Assembly: GCA_964615375.1 (NCBI GenBank)
Contig: CAZTOW010000051.1
Location: forward strand, 5,126 to 69,125
Source: CAZKWG01 sp964615375
Lineage (GTDB): Bacteria > Myxococcota_A > UBA796 > CAZKWG01
Direction: 5' to 3'
Length of the DNA: 64,000 nt
Both the position numbers and the translations under genes were made by a program. Under the pieces are notes generated by a model, which saw nothing but the letters and a program-made list of their open reading frames with translations, did no database searches and was not told the DNA's origin. How positions within the stretch are numbered: position 1 is the stretch's first letter; each line of letters begins with the position of its first letter. Of the stretch, positions 59,675-64,000 are shown one piece after another.

Positions 59675-60708
59675 CAGGGGGCCCCGGAGCGCGCGCGCAT
59701 CCACCGCTCCAGGTAGGGCCAGACGTGCTTCGGCGCCAGCTTCCCGAGGATCAGGTCCAGGTGCCCCCAGTGGACCTCGTCGTGCCAGTCGTCGAAGATC
59801 CGCAGGGTCCGGTCCTGGCTGCCCGAGAGGTCGTAGGCGGCGCGCCCGTCGTCGGGGGGCAGCAGGTGGTCGCGGTCGCCCAGCAACACCAGCAGCGGGA
59901 CGTCGGTGCTCTTCCAGCGCTCCTCGAAGTCCACCCGGCCCTCGGCCGCCCAGCGGCTCATCTCCTGCCAGACCGTGATGCTGGTCCAGTCGAAGCCGTT
60001 CTCCAGGCGCTCCTGGAGGATCTCCGGCTCCAGGCTGCCCGGCCACCAGCCCGAGAGCGGCACCGCGTAGCCGGTGGCGTCGGACAGGCCGTAGAGGCGC
60101 CCGATGAGCTGCCCGGCCAGCTGCGTGCGCACCTGGAAGCGGCCCATGATGGGCAGGTCCTTGAGCGCGTGGGTGGCGCGGGTCAGGAAGGCCATGGCCG
60201 GGTTCGCCCGCCCGAAGCGGAAGAGCGCGCCGATGCCGATGACCCCGCGCGGGGCTCGCCCGCGGGCCTCGGGGGCGCCGGGGGCCGCCCGGGTCGCCGC
60301 CCCGTAGAGCACCGCCCCGCCCAGGGAGTGCCCCATCCAGAAGGCGGGGCCCGGCAGCGCCTCCGACGCGATGAGGGCGTCGTTGACATAGTCCTCGAAG
60401 CGCTCCGCCCCGCCCTTGCCCGCGTCCCGGCTGCGCCCGTGCCCGCGCAGCTCCAGGTTCCACACGTCGTAGCCGCGGGCGGCCAGCCAGGCGGAGATGC
60501 TGCGCTTCGAGGAGTGCCAGGAGTATCGGTTCTGGGCGAAACCATGGACCAGGAGCACGGGCGGGAGCACCGCGCCCTCGGGTCGGCGCTTGCGCACGAA
60601 GGCCAGCGGCAGCTCCCCCTCCAGGCGGAGCACCTCCTTGTGCAGGCGCACGCGCTCCTCGCCGTGCGTGACCTGCTCGACCTCACCCGACCAGACGGTC
60701 TCCAGCAT
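59674..60708 (-). CDS. Alpha/beta hydrolase
   Basis: This 344-residue hydrolase has VLLVHGFAQNRYSWH (oxyanion region), LELRGHGRS, the nucleophile elbow WMGHSLGG, an Asp in LLVLLGDRDHLLPPDD and a His in HWGHLDLILG. The catalytic triad is thus complete. A mid-size lid (ALFRFGRANPAMAFLTRATHAL) lies in the middle, somewhat as in PHA-synthase-like or lipase enzymes. Substrate is unknown. It is translationally coupled to the kinase-ATPase gene. Confidence 0.88.
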   Translation of the reverse strand: MLETVWSGEVEQVTHGEERVRLHKEVLRLEGELPLAFVRKRRPEGAVLPPVLLVHGFAQNRYSWHSSKRSISAWLAARGYDVWNLELRGHGRSRDAGKGGAERFEDYVNDALIASEALPGPAFWMGHSLGGAVLYGAATRAAPGAPEARGRAPRGVIGIGALFRFGRANPAMAFLTRATHALKDLPIMGRFQVRTQLAGQLIGRLYGLSDATGYAVPLSGWWPGSLEPEILQERLENGFDWTSITVWQEMSRWAAEGRVDFEERWKSTDVPLLVLLGDRDHLLPPDDGRAAYDLSGSQDRTLRIFDDWHDEVHWGHLDLILGKLAPKHVWPYLERWMRARSGAP

Positions 60709-60734
60709 GGGGCTCCAGGGGCTGCTGGCGCCTA

Positions 60735-61745
60735 CTATACGCTGGCCGTGCCCGAGAGCGCGCGCGTCGCCGCGGCCACGTCGTCCGCGTTGCCGATGAA
60801 CAGCGGCGTGCGCTGGTGCAGCGAAGAGGGCACGAGGTCCAGGATGCGCTGGCGCCCGTCGGTGGCGGCGCCGCCGGCCTTCTCCACGATGAAGGCGAGC
60901 GGGAAGGCCTCGAAGAGCACGCGCAGCTTGCCCTCCGGGTTCTTCTTCGTCGCCGGGTAGAGGAAGATGCCGCCCTTCAGCAGGTTGCGGTGCACGTCGG
61001 CCACCAGGCTGCCGATGTAGCGCGCCGCCCAGCCCGCCTTGGGCGCCTTCAGCGACTCCACCCAGGCGCGGAGCTCGTCCGGCCAGCTGGCCGCGTAGCC
61101 CTCGTTGACCGAGTAGGTCTTGCCGCTCGGGCTGAGCTGGATGTTCGGGTGGGAGAGGAAGAACTCGCCCACGCTCGGGTCCAGGGTGAAGCCGTTGACC
61201 CCGTCGTCGGTCGCCAGCACCATCACCACGCCCGAGCCGTAGATGACGTAGCCCGCCGCCCCCAGCTCGTGGCCGGGCCGCAGCACGTCCGAGAGCTCCG
61301 CCCGCTCACCCTCCGGCGTCTTGCGCCGGTAGATGGCGAAGATCGTGCCGATGGTGGCGTTCACGTCGATGTTGGACGAGCCGTCCAGCGGGTCCATGCA
61401 GAACACGTAGCGCCCCGAGCGGTAGGGCTCGGGGATGAAGAAGGGGCCCTCGTCCTCCTCGCTGGCGATGAGGCAGCACACGCCGGCGTGCTCCAGCGCG
61501 CGCTTGAAGGTCGTGTTCGCGTAGGCGTCCAGCTTCTGCACGAACTCGCCCTGGACGTTGACCTCGCCCGTCTCGCCGTACATCCCAGCCAGCCCGGCGC
61601 GGTTGACGCGGGCGGCGACCAGGCGCGCGGCCAGCGAGACCTGCTGCAGCAGCGTGGCGAACTGCCCGGTCGCGTCGGGGTGCGCGCGGGTGGTCTCGTG
61701 GATGAAGCGGTGGAGCGAGGTTCCCTCTTCGAACTGGCGCTGCAT
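60735..61745 (-). CDS. fbp: Class I fructose-1,6-bisphosphatase
   Basis: This 336-residue enzyme of gluconeogenesis is the typical length for FBPase class I. It has VQGEFVQKLDAYANTTF, ASEEDEGPF and the metal-binding DPLDGSSNID motif (CMDPLDGSS). YVIYGSGVVMVLATDDGVNGFTLDP, YIGSLVADVHRNLLKGGIFLYP and LLFEAFP-like FEAFPLAFIVEKAGG also match. ATG 61745 has GGAGG five bases upstream; an earlier TTG at 61760 covers the RBS and is unlikely. Confidence 0.97.
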   Translation of the reverse strand: MQRQFEEGTSLHRFIHETTRAHPDATGQFATLLQQVSLAARLVAARVNRAGLAGMYGETGEVNVQGEFVQKLDAYANTTFKRALEHAGVCCLIASEEDEGPFFIPEPYRSGRYVFCMDPLDGSSNIDVNATIGTIFAIYRRKTPEGERAELSDVLRPGHELGAAGYVIYGSGVVMVLATDDGVNGFTLDPSVGEFFLSHPNIQLSPSGKTYSVNEGYAASWPDELRAWVESLKAPKAGWAARYIGSLVADVHRNLLKGGIFLYPATKKNPEGKLRVLFEAFPLAFIVEKAGGAATDGRQRILDLVPSSLHQRTPLFIGNADDVAAATRALSGTASV

Positions 61746-61776
61746 GGGGCCTCCGTGCAAGAGCTATCTATCCGCT

Positions 61777-62685
61777 TCAGGTGGAGGGCGCCGTCGCCGG
61801 CGTGGGGCGGTGGCGCTCGGGCAGGGCGGCGGCCACCCGGCGCCAGGCCTCGTCGATGGCGCCCTTGGCCCCGGTCTCCGAGGCCAGGAAGGGCTCGCAG
61901 AAGTGGAGCTGAACGGGCGCGCGGCGCATGGCGCGGGCGTCGAGCGGGAAGAGCTGGTCGGTGCCGCCGATGGCGACGGGCACCACTCGGACCCCGGGGA
62001 GGGCGGCGTAGCGGTTGACGGCGCGCATGAAGGGCTGGAGCCGCCCCGTGCGCGTGCGCGAGCCCTCGGCGTAGATGAGGATGGGGTGGCCCTCGGCCAT
62101 CAGCGCGCCGGCCTGCTCCACGGTGTGCAGGGCGACCCGGGCCACCTCTCGCGGGGAGAGCCCGGCCTCGTTGTAGGAGAGCCCGGCGGACTGCGCCGTC
62201 TTCAGCGTGCTCAGCGCCAGGGCCGCCAGCCGGCGGAAGGGGGAGCCGTAGACCTTCGGCCCGGCGACCGCCACCACGCTGTCCGCCAGCGCCTCCCCCA
62301 GGTGAGAGGCCAGGAGCAGGTCCGTGATCTGGGTGTCCACGTAGGAGAGGTGGTTGGACAGCAGCAGGCAGGGGCCGCGGGCGGCCTCGGCCAGGGCCTC
62401 GAGCCCGCTCAGCTCCAGGTCCGCCAGCAGCAGCGGCATGCAGGCGCGGCTGATGCGGCGCGCGGCGGGCTCGGCCGGGTAGAGCCGGTACTCGGAGCCC
62501 ACGCTCCCGAAGCCGGAGAGCAGGGTGCGGAGCTCCTCGTCGGGGGTCTGGGCCAGCGCTGCGCGGGCGGCCTCGGCGAAGGCGTCGGACTCCGGGCCCT
62601 CGACGTAGCTGCCCAGCCAGACGGGCACCAGCTCGCGGGCGAGGGCGGGCTCCATGGCGGCGACCTGCGCGTAATCCAGCTCCAT
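61777..62685 (-). CDS. PlsC-like 1-acylglycerol-phosphate acyltransferase
   Basis: This 302-residue protein belongs to the PlsC-type acyltransferases. The catalytic HX4D is in LLLSNHLSYVDTQ, KVYGSPFRRLA is the second motif, and LIYAEGSRTRTGRLQPF is the EGTRS-like third. VRVVPVAIGGTDQLFP is the fourth block. No clear TM helix is seen, so it may be peripheral. It probably acylates a lysophospholipid or related lipid; the substrate is inferred from family. GGGAG lies five bases before the ATG at 62685; an upstream start at 62733 is possible. The 256 bases before it carry two small hairpins (GCGGGCTTCGCCCGC and GGGGGCGCTGCCCCC). Confidence 0.88.
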   Translation of the reverse strand: MELDYAQVAAMEPALARELVPVWLGSYVEGPESDAFAEAARAALAQTPDEELRTLLSGFGSVGSEYRLYPAEPAARRISRACMPLLLADLELSGLEALAEAARGPCLLLSNHLSYVDTQITDLLLASHLGEALADSVVAVAGPKVYGSPFRRLAALALSTLKTAQSAGLSYNEAGLSPREVARVALHTVEQAGALMAEGHPILIYAEGSRTRTGRLQPFMRAVNRYAALPGVRVVPVAIGGTDQLFPLDARAMRRAPVQLHFCEPFLASETGAKGAIDEAWRRVAAALPERHRPTPATAPST

Positions 62686-62941
62686 GCGGCTCCCGAGGTT
62701 CCGCTTCTCGTGCGGGCTTCGCCCGCAACCCACGGGGGCGCTGCCCCCGCTTGCCTTCGCCCTCCTCGGCTATCGCCTCGTCGCGCTTCGGCAAGCTCCC
62801 CCGACGGCTCGCTCAACGCTCGCCGGGCGGCTCTGCCGCCTTCCTCCGCTTGAATTCGTGCCGCCTGAAGAAGGAATCTGGCCCTGGTGGATCTCCCTGC
62901 CCCGTCCGAGGCGGGCCGCGCAAGCGGAGATCCTCGCCCGC

Positions 62942-63607
62942 TCAGGAGCCCTCCGGCTCCTGCACCACCTTCGCGTCCTTCAGGATCGCCGCGTAGAAAT
63001 ACCCGAAGCCCAGGTCCAGGTCCACGGTCAGCGGCCCGCTGGCCAGCACCACGGCGCCCACGGGGATCTCCTGCGTGGTCGTCACGGTGAGATCGTCCTC
63101 CCCCTCGCCGGGGCCGCGCGTGCCGTCGCGCAGGTGGTACCAGTTGGTGCCGAAGACGTTGCGGGAGACGCGCACGACCCGCCCGCGCACCTTCACCTCC
63201 TGCCCCGCCAGCGCCGTCCGGCGCGCGTAGAGGCCGGCGATGTCCAGGCCGCCCTCGGCGACCGGGAGGCGCGCGGCGGCCAGCGCGGTGGCCTCGTCCA
63301 CCACCGCCGCCTGCTCGACGACGGTGAGCTCGTCGAAGGTGCGGCCGTTCGCCTCGCTCCGAACGCCCTTCTGGAGCGGGCCCTTGCCCAGCAGGACGTG
63401 GTCGCCGACCTTGTAGGCCCCCTGGGGCACGCTGACCCAGAAGCGGTAGGGTCCCTCCTGGATGTCCAGGTAGGAGCGGCCCTCTCCGGTGAGCGCGGCC
63501 TCCACCCGGGCGGGGGCGACGTTCGCCCACTCCCCGGCGGGCACGGAGGGCGCGGCGGGCTCGGGCGCGTGGCCCGAGCAGGCGAGGAGGAGCAGCAGGG
63601 TGAGCAC
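62942..63607 (-). CDS. Lipoprotein with OB-fold-like domain
   Basis: This 221-residue lipoprotein has lipobox LLLAC. I use GTG 63607 because CGGAG lies just upstream. The C-terminal part (AGQEVKVRGRVVRVSRNVFGTNWYHLRDGT...DLTVTTTQEIPVGAVVLASGPLTVDLDLGFGYFYAAILKDAKV) has the strand order of a bacterial OB-fold domain seen in periplasmic nucleotide-binding-like proteins. The N-terminal part is a second beta segment (GRSYLDIQEGPYRFWVSVPQGAYKVGDHVLL). Function unknown. Confidence 0.7.
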   Translation of the reverse strand: MLTLLLLLACSGHAPEPAAPSVPAGEWANVAPARVEAALTGEGRSYLDIQEGPYRFWVSVPQGAYKVGDHVLLGKGPLQKGVRSEANGRTFDELTVVEQAAVVDEATALAAARLPVAEGGLDIAGLYARRTALAGQEVKVRGRVVRVSRNVFGTNWYHLRDGTRGPGEGEDDLTVTTTQEIPVGAVVLASGPLTVDLDLGFGYFYAAILKDAKVVQEPEGS

Positions 63608-63753
63608 GGGGACTCCGCGGGTCAAGAGTGCATACGATCCTACCGGGGGGGATGGATCTGGGGTAGCGGTGATCTCTACGACCTGCTCGAGCGTAGCAAC
63701 ACCGAACAGGCGTTCGGGTATACCGCGCGGGCGCCGCAGGCAGGAGCGAACCT

Positions 63754-64000
63754 GATGCCCCCCCGCCCCCTCGCCCTGATCTTCCTTGTCCTCCTGGCCT
63801 GCGGTCGCGGGGCGGAGACCCAGCCTTCCCAGCCGACGCCCGAGCGCGCCGCGACCCCGGCTCCGAGCGCCCCCGCCCGCGCCGAGAAGCCGCGCCCCAG
63901 CGCCCCCGCCCCCACCCGCGAGGTCTTCGGGATCGGGCTGGGGGAGGCCGGCGACGCCGAGATCACCGCCTGGCTGGGCGCCCGCGGCCTGAGCTGCCCC
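63754..64000 (+). CDS. Lipoprotein, 5' end only (runs off the window)
   Basis: From ATG 63754 (AGGAG nine bases upstream) the frame encodes a lipoprotein signal (PLALIFLVLLACGRG), then a Pro/Ala/Ser-rich linker, then the start of a folded part (TREVFGIGLGEAGDAEITAWL). The gene continues past 64000. No family can be assigned. Confidence 0.65.

Overview
This 64-kb window is chromosomal DNA of a GC-rich bacterium with a myxobacterial (Myxococcota-like) gene style: many Ser/Thr protein kinases, one fused to an FGE-sulfatase-like domain, FG-GAP/MopE-type lipoproteins, a sigma-54 activator with a GAF domain, a caspase-like peptidase, many lipoproteins, and very high GC with a few AT-richer islands. 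The assignment comes from gene content only; no rRNA or tRNA gene was seen.

Layout. 1-2.8 kb: a DDE transposase and a non-coding stretch with three consecutive hairpins. 2.8-6.6 kb: a DEAD-box RNA helicase, an SDR dehydrogenase and two secreted-protein genes, each with a textbook sigma-54 (-24/-12) promoter. 6.95-32.4 kb: one sigma-54 activator gene (GAF-AAA+-Fis HTH), split inside its Walker A codons by a 23.9-kb integrated element (7695-31615). 32.4-36.7 kb: a kinase/FGE fusion co-transcribed with the activator, then a convergent caspase-like gene with its own sigma-54 promoter. 36.9-43.9 kb: glycosyltransferase, beta-lactamase-fold lipoprotein, two barrel-like proteins and a large lipase lipoprotein. 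44.0-48.6 kb: a two-gene PARIS-type anti-phage module (AriA ATPase plus AriB TOPRIM/DUF4435) translationally coupled to two envelope lipoprotein genes. 48.6-64 kb: MacAB-like exporter, plsX, an M1 aminopeptidase with HEAT repeats, a DUF429 protein, a kinase-ATPase-TPR regulator, an alpha/beta hydrolase, fbp, a PlsC-like acyltransferase and two lipoproteins.

The element carries a large serine integrase at its left end. Its two ends rebuild a 50-bp attP that is symmetric about a GG dinucleotide, and the host flanks rebuild an attB in the P-loop codons of the activator. Cargo: an Mrr-like nuclease beside a membrane kinase and small membrane proteins, an AlbA_2/wHTH-like regulator, an AHH-nuclease polymorphic toxin with an Imm11-like immunity gene, a kinase with a co-transcribed envelope protein, a GAF membrane protein, and three seven-bladed FG-GAP lipoproteins, one in an AT-richer operon with a HELGH metallopeptidase. 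No capsid, tail, relaxase or replication gene was recognised, so this looks like a defence/competition genomic island rather than a prophage or ICE.

The most interesting result is the pre-insertion locus. Removing 23,919 bp restores a 517-aa activator followed by its kinase. The secreted CBM-like gene and the caspase-like gene on either side both have perfect sigma-54 promoters, and both have the same 17-bp palindromic site (GTGTGACAAGCGTCACC) about 89 and 100 bp upstream of the -24 box, one helical turn apart. This looks like a small sigma-54/kinase/caspase regulon whose activator is currently disconnected by a site-specific, potentially excisable element.
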